Shown: positions 30,501 through 42,700 of the stretch, piece after piece | Layout: each line of letters opens with the position of its first letter | Numbering within the stretch: the first letter of the stretch is position 1 | DNA from: Escallonia rubra | Taxonomy: Eukaryota > Streptophyta > Magnoliopsida > Escalloniales > Escalloniaceae | NCBI GenBank assembly: GCA_033065855.1 | Contig: JAVXUO010001298.1 | Coordinates: 186,001-250,000, forward strand | Reading direction: 5' to 3' | DNA length: 64,000 nucleotides | The notes under the pieces: model-generated | What the model was told of the DNA's origin: nothing | Databases searched by the model: none | Seen by the model: only the letters and a program-made list of their open reading frames with translations | Translations under genes and position numbers: made by a program

Positions 30501-32757
30501 AAAGCCTAGGTTGCAGGGTCGTTCCTGCAGAACAACGCGTCTGGAAATTTACAGGAGCTCCTCTGTCTCTAGCTTTTAACAAAAGTTGGAGGTTTCCTTG
30601 ACCACCTTTCTTTGTGAGTACAAGGTAATTGTGAGCAAGTGATTTCATCTTGAATTTGCCCTTCCAGCAAAGATTGTAAATATTTAGTTTTTGTGAATCT
30701 AGAGGTGCATCAAAAGGTCATCTATGGGCATAACTGCATGCATAAGCATCTTGAGGGCCCTGCCGATGAACTCGTCGATGTTACTTGAGGAAATGTTAAC
30801 TTTCAGGGGTTACAATGGTGTGCAAGGTTTTTGGCGAACTGTGCTGGTGCTGGTGATGATGTGGCAATGTCGAGGTCATATATTTGAAATTACCTAATGC
30901 TACATTTATTGGTAGTAGCACTGACACAGTGACACCCAGTGTAATAACGGACCAATGATGTAAGAAAATGGCCGATATCTAAATTGGATTATGCAACGAA
31001 ACATCCGGAGAATCCTCAAGGTTCGGAGACCCGATAGCGTGCAATGCATTGTTTGCCAACTGATTTCTTAAATGCAGGAAGTATCTGAAGTCAAGCAGAA
31101 GTTGCAGAATACTGCAATATCCATTAGTGGCTCTGAAAACCATCATGATCACGAATCTATTTGTTCCCATCAGCCCTAAATCCTTGATGTTGAGCTACTC
31201 TTTGGATCATTTATGCCGGGATGGGGATATTGGATGGAAAACCCCCAGGCACGCATGATTAACCATTTTTGTTTTTGTTTTTGTGTTTTCCTTTCTTCTT
31301 CTTTTTATTATTTTGAAAAATTATCCTAAAACGTATTTGAAGTGTTTGATCATTTATTCTTTTGACAGCGTTTATACCCACTTAATCCAAAATAGGTACA
31401 GAACACATCTAAGAGAATACATGGGGGGTTTTGATTATTTGTTTCGAAAGCATAAGACTAAGAATGAGTAAGGCATTCTGGGGGGCTTAAAACTAGAAAC
31501 CGCAATCTTGCATTCATGTCAATGTTTCTCTCTTTTGTTCTTAGAAGCTGCGTGAGATTCCCAAACCGTAGAAGACAATAAACTCATGCGAGGATCCTTT
31601 TTAGCTTCAGTAAGAAATGTGATGCTTGTAACTGCACCATGTTGCTTTTAGGGTTATTTGTAGCTGGTTAATTGGACATTTTGTTAATTCTGGTACCTAT
31701 GCGAAGTGGCATAAAAGAAAAGAACAAGTAAATCTGTACAAGAAAGACCAGGCTTAATTTCTCCCACAACTTCCTATTATTGTGAAGAAATAAGTTGGAA
31801 CAGAAAGTGCTGTTGCTAAAACCTGTGGAGTGTATCAGGTTGACGACTCAACCAAATTTCAGTCTTCAGATGACTTCACTGCTGACAGGTTCTAAACTTA
31901 AGTACTCGCCAAGGTGAGGTGTCATTTGTCCCGACTTATACGTGAATCACATTTTTTGTTAGACGCTGTGGTTTTTACTCTGGGTTTCATGCTGTGTAAT
32001 ACTACTTTGTGCTAAAATTGAGGTACTATTGGACTGGTAACCTAGTTTAGGTGCTAAATGCTCATTTATACTTCAGCTCTATACTATGTTCTGTGGCATG
32101 AGAAGCTTTTGTTTTGAAAGTTGAAGTGAAGTGTAACCCTGAAGATTGACACTATTGCTATGTTTCCACAGAAGGGATCGAATTCCTTCTTGTGATGGTA
32201 ATTCCTGCTTACACGTGCGGCCCACTGCTGAGTAACTATGTTGAAGTTTGATGATGTTTACGAGTAACCATTTTGATAAGATCATGCTGGCCATGTTCTT
32301 TGTTGTGCTTTTTATATATAGTGGAGCTGGTTGTTAAACTCATGATGTGGTTATTCTGGAGATATTTATCCCCTGTTTAGCATTGTAGTCTTTTCATGTA
32401 TGCTATTGTTACTTGATGGTGTGTGTTTATCACGCAGCTTATCTTTTCACAAGGACGAAAAAGAAAAATTCAAGCATAGAGGGAGGTGAGTTGCCAGATT
32501 CTCCTCCTAGTCCTATTTCAACTACAGCACCTGCTGCTACATCAGTCATTGAGAAATCAGTACCCCTTCCGCCCCTCGTGGAGCCTATCAAGGTACGTGA
32601 ACCAATACCAGAGAATCAACAGCGGGAACTTTTCAAGTGGATATTGGAGGAGAAGAGAAAAGTCAAGCCAAAAGATGCCGAGGAGAAGAAACGCATCGAT
32701 GAAGAAAAAGCCATTCTCAAACAGTTTCTCCGTGCCAAGTCCATTCCAAGTTTATAA
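27525..32757 (+). CDS. Small single-pass membrane protein, WAS/WASL-interacting family-like (At1g55160 type)
   Basis: Function unknown. Exons 27,525-27,570, 27,716-27,886 and 32,438-32,757 join in frame to 178 aa; all introns are GT-AG. The N-terminus starts MSEEGPKLFTNKPKKAQ. Residues 30-50 are Pro/Ser-rich with a PPPPPQPP run, which may explain the WAS/WASL-interacting label given to the Arabidopsis protein. One hydrophobic segment (FLWPLLLTVNFAVGGAYLF, about 59-77) with basic flanks (ARRYK before, RTKKK after) predicts a single transmembrane helix. The C-terminus (about 120-170) is highly charged, KWILEEKRKVKPKDAEEKKR, and probably a coiled coil. The acceptor at 27,715 was chosen because it gives KKAQVKQ in frame. 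Intron 2 is 4,551 bp, unusually long, and full of repeats. Identity with At1g55160 rests on gene order and my recollection of the family. Confidence 0.85.
28930..29165. repeat. GGT-rich minisatellite in intron 2
   Basis: About three imperfect copies of an 80-87 bp unit start near 28,937, 29,015 and 29,102, each with GGCAGGGGTGGTTGGTG or a close variant. A CCACC-rich stretch of opposite polarity at 28,495-28,620 could pair with it in the pre-mRNA. It lies in the long intron of the membrane-protein gene. Confidence 0.65.
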
Positions 32758-33584
32758 TTCTTGAACGATTGATATAATTTCGCACATTTGGAGTCTTCAA
32801 GAGCTAGATTTCTTTCTTCTCTCTCTTAGGGTGTTGGTGAGGAAGTTTGAAATTGCTTTCCCGGAAAAGGGTTTGGTTTACAAGTACATATATGTCTACC
32901 TTTTAGTTTAACTTTCATACATGTCAGATTTAGCTGTTGTTTAAGTTTATAATTGAAAAAAATTTGAGTGGTACCCCGGCTGGAGGAATTTTCCTCCTAC
33001 TCTCTATATAGCGACAATCAATTGTCTCTAAATAATTTGCTCATTAACCTTAAATATCTGCGGTATTGTTGCAAACGATTGGTCAGAAGTCGCTCACCGC
33101 GGAGGGCAACTAAATTGAACAGGCTTTATGGGGTAATGGCTGATGTTTCCGAAGTGACATTTGACCAGTTTGCTTCGTCTCTTCACACGCTATCATCGTC
33201 GATACACAATCACGAAGAATTACAATGCTGAAAAGCGAAATGCTCTTATCAGATCCCTCAATATTTTCTACTTGGTGAGAGCTTAAAGGTTGTGGCACTT
33301 ATCTACTCTTCTTGATCACCTTATTGTCTGTACTATTCTTCTAGATGTGCACTCTTGTCTCCCAAGGGAGAAGAAGTTCTCGTCTCCCTGATAGTATTAC
33401 TACCCCACAAACAGGCTTTGCCAATAACACTGCACAGTTATGCAGGATTGCACGTCGTACAAACCATGTGTAGAAGTTGACTATAGTGAAATTTTTGTGG
33501 TTAGCCTGACGAATACCTTTCGATGCTAGAGATCGTTTCAACGACGATTGAGAAAAGTATAAATCTTTTAGAGGTATTATTTGC

Positions 33585-33745
33585 TTTGTAAAACTGATTG
33601 CAGAGAAAACAATCTTGTACCTGTTTCTCGTTTATCCGTTTTATTTTTACAACGATGGACCGGATACTATCATATAGACAACACAGTATTGAAATAGTCA
33701 TAACAACAACATCCTTCACCGTCAATGGTGAGTCCAGCTTGGAGA
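33585..33745 (+). pseudogene. Decayed copy of intron 1/exon 2 of the membrane-protein gene
   Basis: Sequence from 33,594 (TGATTGCAGAGAAAACAATC) to about 33,745 follows the order of 27,645-27,775, including ACAACAACATCCTTCACCG and GTCAATGG against ACAACAACATCCTTCGCCG and GTCAATGG in exon 2. It spans an intron-exon border, so it is a DNA-level duplication, not a retrocopy. Exon 3 and the start codon are absent and the frame is not kept. Confidence 0.6.
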
Positions 33746-35075
33746 TCGTTCGCACCCTTTTGTTTAATAATCTTTATCACCTTTGATTCTATGACACGGT
33801 GGTAGCATTCTTAACAATGAAGTGAACTCAAATTCTTATTATAAATATTGCTCAAACGGATGCATCGAAAATATTAGTATGTAATGACAAATATAATAAC
33901 AAGAAATGTAATACAAAAATATATAGGGATGAAGTTCGGCTATAAATAATGCGCTTACTTTCACTCGCCGTGCAAACTTCGTTGTACTATAAGTATATCG
34001 AGACAAATACAAGAAAACACTCAAAAGTTCAATCCCAAAGAAATTCGAGACCCTTATCCAACTGAATACCCTTTATTCACCTTACCCAATATTACCTGTC
34101 AACGAAGGAGGTTACTAAATCTCTCACTTGCCCACTCACTTCGGGATGATTTTTGGGAATTGACGAAAAGTCTTATCAATAGGCACTTTCTAATTGCACA
34201 TATGTGTTAGATGTGTCACCATATCTATAATAATATTGACTCAAGAAGTCTATAATCACATTTGTTATAGTGTTATTGGTTCGTTTTTTTATGTCAACAA
34301 CAATACAATGTCAATAATTTAACAATCTTGAATGACACAACAGTGTGCTTGTAGGTTTTTTATTTGCAGATGGTTTCAATGTGCTAAGTGGTTTAAAGAA
34401 ATGAAGAGAGTACATGAAGACTTAAGAGAGACGAGAAGCTTGAGGAAGCTGGAACAAAAACTGTCCGTGCTAAAGGGGAAAGGCCTTTAGCTGCTGGTTA
34501 ACGACCCAAGAAAACTTTTGAGCTCTCACGTGAATTCACTCCCCAACCATTCTGTCACACTAGTGGGTCAAGTTTCCAATGTGCTACATTAATGCCGAGG
34601 CATATGATGTCATGTACTGAACCGAAGAGATCTAACGAGATGAAAAAACGTTTGATAGCGGTCAATGAATTTTTATGCTCTCATCCTATCTGTTACTTAC
34701 ATCACGTCGTATCTATTACTATTGCATTCAAGTTTTTTGCTATCGGATAAGAGGGAGGGAGGGAGGGAGAGAGTTTCCTTTTGCTATGTTGTTGATTACT
34801 TGTGCATACTTCATTTAATTGAACTCTCTACCTTAAAAAAAAATGCTTTCTGGGTCTCTATCTGTTCTCCTACTTAGATTGTCTTGAAATGGATAACATT
34901 AAATTTTCTATGAATTTTTTTGGGTAAACGTTGAAAACTTCATTAACAAAATAAAATTTTAACTGCGAAAAGGCAACGGCTACGACTATAAACAATAAGA
35001 AAATCACAACTACGGGTCCAATTGAAGTGTAGAGCAATGAGACAAAGTACTGCACTTGCAATATTTTTTACTTCC

Positions 35076-35165
35076 AAGGGTGACGCCTAAGTGGTAAGGC
35101 GAAGTCTACACCACCCACGGGAAGAAGTTTGATTGCACAAATCAACAAGCTTGAGGGTGCTGTTT
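35076..35165 (+). mobile_element. Probable tRNA-derived SINE head
   Basis: TGACGCCTAAGTGGTAAGGC has the form of a box A and neighbouring D-arm. A box B-like stretch, AAGTTTGATTGCAC, follows about 35 nt on. The arrangement is that of plant SINE heads such as the TS family; the body is too diverged to classify. Confidence 0.45.
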
Positions 35166-36589
35166 ATGATATGTCGTTTATGCCAACAGTTTGAACCAAC
35201 AGAGAGCAGCTATTGCTAAGCTGAGTTGAGAGATTCTTTGAACAGAGACCCAATCTAACTCCTGATTGAGAAAGACAAACAAAGCAGAATAATATCTAGA
35301 GAGCGCTTTACCAAAGCCATCAACGTTTTCTCTTTTCTTCCTGAACGTGACATAATGATACGTCCGCCGCTACGAGAGTTAAAGAACCACATCAATTTAG
35401 AGCTTTTCCTTAAAATTTCGGATTGTATGACTACAAAACTTTGTGGAGATTCCCATGTGGCTAATGGAAGGACTGCACCATTTCCAACAAGGATGTGGCT
35501 GCTCTTCTAACTATTCGGCCAAAAAACAAATCGAAAGGTTGTGGGTACCCTAACATCCCTGCTGACGGTTCCCACAACATGCAAACTTCAACATCAAACC
35601 AACCACAACTACCAGAATAATTTTATTCCCTCTCCTTCGGTCTTTAGCTCAAATGGTATCATCAACTACGACAAAAAATCCATTACTTTTAAAGTACATT
35701 AAAAGTATATCTCTAGGATTCTTCAGCCAAGATATGGCACGTTAGTTAGTTAACAAATTGAGGGTGGAATGATGCCATCAGATTAAACTACAAGTTTATG
35801 CTACGGCACTTGGGTAGTTTAAAGATTCCCAATAGGAAGGACATCTTTTGGAGAGCTGAATATAAGGTAGGATGGCTTGATACTTATTCTATACTCTTGT
35901 AAATTTGGGCACTCATGTAGCAGAGTTAGGTCATTAATGTTGTGGAAGCTGCTGGTCTCTGCTTTCTACTGCCCTTAACAAAGAGGCATGCCAAGGCCAT
36001 CAATTTGAGACCATATACTCATGGAACTCTAGGCATGCTTTGGGTATGTATGGAGTACAAGTAATGATCATCTGCAAAAGGTTTGTGAGGCTAAACCCAT
36101 ATATACACATTGAAGAGGCATCATATATGAGTCATGATTGAATGTCATTGCCACGCCGTTTTTGAACATCGATTCGCTATCTTTGCCCGAAAAGTCATTT
36201 ACCGATCACTAAAACGCCTAATTGGGTTCTCAAACCAGCATCAAGTGTCAAATAGGCCCTTTAACAACTTCTTGTTACAAGCATCATCAGGTGTTGTGTT
36301 ACCATATCGATTGATCTCTCCTTCAAGAAAAACAGTTTATAAGGGCACGAGAGGTTTCTTTATTACTTTATTCTCTTAAGTAATTTAAGCCCAATTTAGA
36401 AGTGTACGTTTTGTGCAGCTAAAGAGAGAAATCGGCCACATGAAATGAGGCATCCATATAAAAAGAAATAAAGAGAGGATGTGAATGAAAGTAACATGAG
36501 AGGTTGGCCAAGGTGGTGAGGATTGGGTGGTGGGTTCGGCAGAGAGAGAGAGAGAGAGAGGAGAAGAAGAGGGACAAAAGTTGTAGGGA

Positions 36590-36705
36590 GGTGATGATGG
36601 AGGATGTGTTGGATTTATTGAGTCTCACATGAATGCACGAGGCCCCCCAACTGCGACGCTTAATCCACTGTGCCACGAGACAATCATGGAAGTGGGTCAC
36701 CTCTC
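36590..36705 (-). mobile_element. tRNA-derived SINE or tRNA pseudogene head
   Basis: The minus strand reads GTCTCGTGGCACAGTGGATT then AAGCG, with an exact box A consensus (TGGCACAGTGG). It is followed by a weak box B (ATGTGAGACTC). There is no complementary acceptor stem. It is probably a SINE fragment; a decayed Leu/Ser-type tRNA is the alternative. Confidence 0.4.
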
Positions 36706-37020
36706 CCATCTTATTCTAACAAAAACTTGCAATATGCCCATCACCAACAAATTTAGGCAAAGTGATGATGGCCCCAAAAGTATTGTATCCAGTGTCAAAA
36801 GTAAGGTATACATAATCTAAGTCATCCGTTCGTCAAGTTGGAGCGAATGTGAAAGTGAAAGAGTTAACGTAAAAATGAGCAAAAAAATATGAATGTAAAA
36901 ATAGAAACGCAAAGCGAAACGATGACAAGAACGGAAAAGGAAAAGGGGAGTTTGCATAGGTTAGAATATCAAGAGACTTTAGGGTATGACACTAAGAAAG
37001 CTACTGTGACCAACAAGGAG

Positions 37021-37217
37021 TTAATTCAGCGGTTCTCAGGATCTCAATTCAAGTATACCACCTAAATTCAAGTCTCATACTTGTCGCTTATTGTTGGGGG
37101 CAAATATATGTCTTCGTCATGCATGTACTCCACATGCGAGTTGTTCCTGCGCTTCGGCCCCGACATAGGTGTGAGAATCATGGGCTCAGATATATGTGAT
37201 GACCTTGTAGATTGCAC
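37021..37217 (+). mobile_element. Second copy of the SINE at 2,862
   Basis: Aligns over about 190 bp with 2,862-3,045: TTCAGCGGT, TCTCAATTCA, ATGTACTCCACATGCG, TTCGGCCCCGACATAGGTG and GGGCTCAGATATATGTG appear in the same order. Box B has decayed to AATTCAAGTC. Same strand, 34 kb away. Confidence 0.65.
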
Positions 37218-38539
37218 TAAAAAAAAACTATGAAAGCTACTCTGACATGATTTTAAAGTTCTTGCCAATACTATTTTTTTCTGCCTTGACCACTTTTAAT
37301 CCATAATAATAACAAGCAATTACCATACAAACTACTATCATTTGCAACCTAGGGCCGGGCCATGGCAGCAGCTAGCTTAGGTTAGTTCTACACCCTTTGT
37401 GCAGCACAATCATATAAAAGATTGCTGCTCTTGATGTGTTTGCGTCCTCGAATTATTAAAACCTTTAGGCCCCATGTTAGGGGGGTTTATGCTCCAGTCA
37501 AACATGAAGCCATGGAAATGCGAACAACAGTGTTTTTAATGTGGTGGTGCTCGCCATTGTGGCGTGGGATACATTCTATCATGAAACTCCTTCAAGTTTC
37601 GCCTTAGAAAAATATATACATCTTTGTTTTTTTTATTATTATCAGAATTTAATTAATTTGTTTGGTTAAAGTCACGTTGGTTGTACTTGCAAATTCTTTC
37701 ATCACCGTCGTATGACCATGTATGTGGCGACAACCAATATCAAAGACGGATTCCCCCCACTATAGGTAGTAGACATTTTCAAGATAGACAAGAGCTTTGC
37801 ATAGTTTTAAAATGCACACAGGTTATTACAGAACTTGTTTGATTAGAGATTCATGTAAGTTTTTTGCGTGTTATGCTGAAAGTAAAAGATTTATAATTAA
37901 ACACCAATAACGTAAATCCGCACACAATGTGGAGGGGCCACACCTCAGCCAAGGTGGGCACCTGCCTAACTTGATATTTGGATTTTTAACTTTTCACATG
38001 CACCAAAAGGAAAGAAATGATATAAATGCTCGACAAAACGAGATCTATTTTGCCCGCCTTTTGTTGTATTTTATGTGTTTCAAAACACCTTGGCCGTAGG
38101 CCTTCACATATTACTTTAAGTTAAGTTGAAGTGTAGGATATGCTCTGCTTCAGTTTAATTGTAATTAGTTTACGGTCTATAGGTTAGTTGTTTAATTTCT
38201 TGTATACTCTGAGTCACGAAAATGTCGTGACCTTTTCAGCCGTTTGACAAAATCTTGTAATCGCTACAAGGCGCTTTAATTTTAATGCTATTCTCATCTT
38301 TATCAAAAAAAAAAAAAACACCTTGGCCCCCACTCCATTTCATTTCTCTTTGCTGGGATGTAGAGAAGCCACAGATGCTCCTTCTCTTGCTTTGGCTCCA
38401 AGACTTCACCTCCTCTTTTCCCTGTAAATATGTGTCTCGGCCAACACATTAACACACACAACCTTCACCTGTTTTCTTCCCAAATCCAAGACACATACTT
38501 CCCTTTAATCACCCCAATATTTTACTACAAAACCTTGAT

Positions 38540-38664
38540 ATTTTAGTACTTATAATTTAATTTTTGGTGGGTGGAAGAGTATTTTAGTACTTATAATTTA
38601 ATATTTTTGGTGGGTGGAAGAGTATTTTAGTACTTATAATTTATTTTTTGGTGGGTGGAAGAGG
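38540..38664. repeat. Three tandem copies of a 41-43 bp unit
   Basis: Units 38,540-38,580, 38,581-38,623 and 38,624-38,664 each start ATTTTAGTACTTATAATTTA and end GGTGGGTGGAAGAG, differing only by a few bases in the middle. It lies about 1.1 kb before the P450 start codon. Confidence 0.9.
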
Positions 38665-39257
38665 AAAGTCAAGAGGGTTGTTTAAGAGTCTCCGTTGAAT
38701 ATGCGTGCAAATGAGGATAGTACTATAGACTAATCCTGGAGGTTGCGTGTTGTGAAGCCCATCGCATCGAACCATTGGTTCCGGGGAGCGCGAATCAACC
38801 TTTTAGGACAAAGTCTCGGCTTGATTCTATAGTTTGGTGAGATCCTTCTTTTTATATTGTAACGTGTTATTTTATTAAATTCGTAGTGTAATACTTGTTA
38901 CTTTTGTGTAAGAAAGTGCAATTCTGTTCCAAAAATTATTTAAACGGATTTATATCCAACACCTTTTACCTCTCGTCCATCTAAAAGAAAATTCTTGATC
39001 TCGTCATTGTGGTCGTATATACCAGAGCGTCGAATGAGGATTCGAGAGTGATATGCCTCTTAATTTCTTTGCAACTCACGCAGGAACTAATTATGTCCCA
39101 ATACTATTAGTCCGAGTACTGAGCATTTCTTGTATTACCTTTTCACATCACATTTTTCTTTTACACAAAACATGTCATAAACAATGTTATTGTCGTCAGC
39201 TTCAACTCATCCTTGCCTTAAAAGGCATATATATATATGGTCTCCTTAGTTCATTTT

Positions 39258-39611
39258 GAGGTCGTGTGGTATTAACGAGCAACAATAAGTTTTAATTAAA
39301 TCAGAATCAATGTTTAAAATCAACTTTAATCTATTTTATACATAATAGGTTGAAAGTTATTAAACTTGTTTGGATAAAAAAAGGACAAAAGCGGGTTGAG
39401 TGTAACAAAATTACTATATAGTGTATTTAAATTTAAAAAGGGCATTTAATGTCGGTTTATGAATGAGGATATTTTGATAGTCAAACTTGACTATCCTTTA
39501 ATCAATTTTGACCATATTAAAGCATTTAATCACTTTAATCTTTTGGTGCTAAACATTTCAAAATTGATTTAATCTGAATTCGTTACTTCTATAAAATCAA
39601 TCTCAAACACC
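39258..39611. mobile_element. MITE related to the 6,169 element, upstream of CYP90D1
   Basis: The right end, reverse-complemented, reads GGTGTTTGAGATTGATTT, matching the terminal repeat of the element at 6,169-6,924. The interior shares TTAAATCAGAATCA, GTTTGGATAAAAA and GGGCATT with it in the same order. The left end is degenerate. It finishes about 180 bp before the P450 ATG, so it lies in or beside the promoter. Confidence 0.55.
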
Positions 39612-39788
39612 AGCTAAGAGCCTGAATCTCTGCGATCCCTCTCGATCTCCCTCCCTCCCTCCTGCCTTGCACGCGCGCGCGTACACATGCACATTCAGTC
39701 CTCCCCAATATTGAAGCATTTCTCAAGATCAGACGAGCACATATATATATTGTAAGCTTCGAGAGTGGAGGAAAAAAAAAATTCCAAA

Positions 39789-42700
39789 ATGGACAGTGTT
39801 TGGAGTGTCTTTTTTGTGGCATCAATCTTCCTCTTCTTCTTGTCCGCCATATTTCTCTACAAGAAAACCAGTGGCCACAAAACTGGATCATCACAGTACA
39901 GAAGAAGCCCACTTCCATTAGGAACTCTTGGATGGCCTTTTCTCGGCGAAACCCTCGACTTCATCGCCTGTGCTTACACTGACCACCCTGAAAGCTTCAT
40001 GGATAAGCGCCGCCGCATGTGAGTCCTTAACTTAATTCATTCCATGCTAAAATTATGTGTCATATTTGGGTTGTTTTCATTACTGAGATTGGTCAACTGA
40101 AGGTATGGGAAAGTGTTCAAGTCGCATATATTTGGAAGTGCCACCATAGTTTCGACCGACGCAGAAGTGAGCAGAAGTGTACTGCAAAGTGATGCCACTA
40201 CTTTTGTACCATCTTACCCAAAATCTCTGACCGAGCTGATGGGGAAATCATCTATATTACTCATCAATGGAAGCTTGCAAAGGAGAATCCATGGACTTAT
40301 TGGAGCCTTCTTCAAATCCTCATCCCTCAAAGCTCAAATCACTCACGACATGCACAAGTATGTCCAAGAGTCCATGGCTGCCTGGAAAGAGAATCACCCC
40401 ATTTACATCCAAGATGAAGCCAAAAAAGTTAGCTCTCTCTCCCTTTCTCTCTCTTCACACACACAGAAAGAAACACAAGGAAGGACAGACAAAGACAAGC
40501 AAAGCGCACACACATACACACACAGTAAATATAGAGCACATGTTGCTTTTGAGGTTTGTATTGCATCTCTAGCTTCTTCTTGATGTTGGGATGACTTTAC
40601 ACACACAGTAAGTATAGAGCACATGTTACTTTTGAGGTTTGTATTGTACCTCTGGCTTTTGTCTTGATTTTAGGACGGCTTTACACGATAGCAAGTGAAC
40701 CACTGGTTCTCTCGATTAGAACTGATGTTGTCACAGCAACAAAATGAAGAATGATTAGCGTATGTCTCACCACCATGCACAGCTGCTATTCATGACGTTA
40801 ACACTCTTTTTAGCTGTGCTGGTAACATGTCCGTAAAGCCAGTTAACTCGGCTTAAAGGTTCGCTAGTATGAATGATTTCTTGTCTTGAGGAAATTTTGT
40901 GTCATAATAATTGTGTCTCCTTATTGTGAAGTCTAGGGACGCATTTTTGGGTTCATCATAATTATGTCTGACTTATTGTGTCTCAGAAAATTTACAAACA
41001 TGTCTTATAACAAAACCCACTTTGTCAAATTCCATTTTTTTTTTAAATTTTCAGATTGCCTTTCAAGTACTGGTCAAAGCATTGATTAGTTTGGATCCAG
41101 GTCAAGAAATGGAGTTCTTGATGAAACAATTTCAAGAATTTATTGCTGGGCTAATGTCTGTACCCATCAAGATACCCGGAAGTAGACTCTACAGATCATT
41201 GCAGGCAAGTCAATTATAAGTAAACTTATTGTGAGCAATTAGCAATTTTAGCTAAAATAGCATTCTGATGAAAATTGAACTTTGTATTATGTCTCAGGCC
41301 AAGAAGAAAATGGTGAAGTTGGTACATAAAGTTATCCAAGAAAAAAGGGAAAGCAACAGTATAGATTCAACGGTTCCAAAAGATGTAGTGGACGTTTTGC
41401 TTAACGATACAAGTGAATTACTAACAGATGAGTTAATATCAGATAATATGATCGATCTGATGATACCCGGAGAGGATTCCGTACCAGTTCTTATGGCTCT
41501 TACAGTCAAGTACCTTTCAGATTGTCCTGCTGCTCTCCAACAATTAACGGTATGTTATTACACGAATTAGGATACCTAACATAATTTACCTCAACTATGC
41601 TGTGACGGCCCTAGTTGCATTTGAGCGTCACCACAATGTCGCCTTTTTGTTAACATCTTTAGCGACGTTTGTCAACTCTAGTCTCTATCTCAGTAATTCA
41701 CCTGTTGGTCATGATTTTGATTTTAAGGAGGAAAATATGAAGTTGAAGAAACTCAAAGATGGGCTCGGAGAACCACTTTGTTGGAATGATTACTTATCTC
41801 TACCATTCACACAGAATGTAAGTTCTAAGTGCATTTAGCTACGTTTTTAGATGGAAAGTAATATATAATCTATACCCTGCCATGTTTATCAGTGTTTCAA
41901 ATTGCGCTCATACAGGTGATCACAGAAACCCTAAGGATGGGAAATATCATTAATGGAGTGATCAGGAAGGCCATGAAAGATGTCAACATAAAAGGGTACT
42001 TCATACCAAAAGGATGGTGCGTTTTCGCGTATTTTAGATCAGTGCACCTTGATGACAATCAATATAACTCCCCGCATCAGTTCAACCCATGGAGGTGGCA
42101 TGTAAGAAATCAATTATCAAACCTAATCTCTCTTCAATTCTTGAACCAAATGATTTTGGGTTTCCACCTTACTACAACACTTGAATGTCTGATGGGACCT
42201 CGCAGGAGAAGGACATGAGCACCTGTAGTTTCACCCCATTTGGAGGTGGACAAAGGCTTTGTCCTGGGCTTGACCTGGCCAGGCTGGAAGTTTCTATCTT
42301 CATCCACCGTTTTGTTACTCAATTCAGGTAACATTACTGCTTATTTTGAAGTTGTTTACTTTGTGCATATGGGCAAAGGCAAAGTAATAACATAAGACAA
42401 GAGCAAGGTCATCATCTCTCAAGCAGTATGGAGAGGAGAACACATTCAATGGATTAAAATTGCACCTTTTCTTTTTCGGTCTTGATCGTTAGATATAATT
42501 ATATAAAAATCCGCTGTCATACTTCATACCTAACTTGTGTCTTTTGAGTGAGACACGACCTAACATGATTTCGTGTCTTAATCCTTTTTTTCCTTTTAAT
42601 GGGACCCTTGATAAATGCGTCAATTGTTATGACCGTGGGTGAGAGTCGTGGCATATTAGGCTATCGTGGCTTATGGACATGACGATCAAATCTCTTCCTT

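Larger units (their letters stand above)
32758..39788. other. Intergenic repeat-rich region
   Basis: It contains, in order, the presumed 3' UTR of the membrane-protein gene, a decayed copy of part of that gene, three tRNA-derived SINE-like pieces, a (GA)n microsatellite near 36,541, a 43-bp tandem repeat and a MITE. The last 150-200 bases hold the presumed P450 promoter and CT-rich leader. I see no other gene. Confidence 0.6.
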
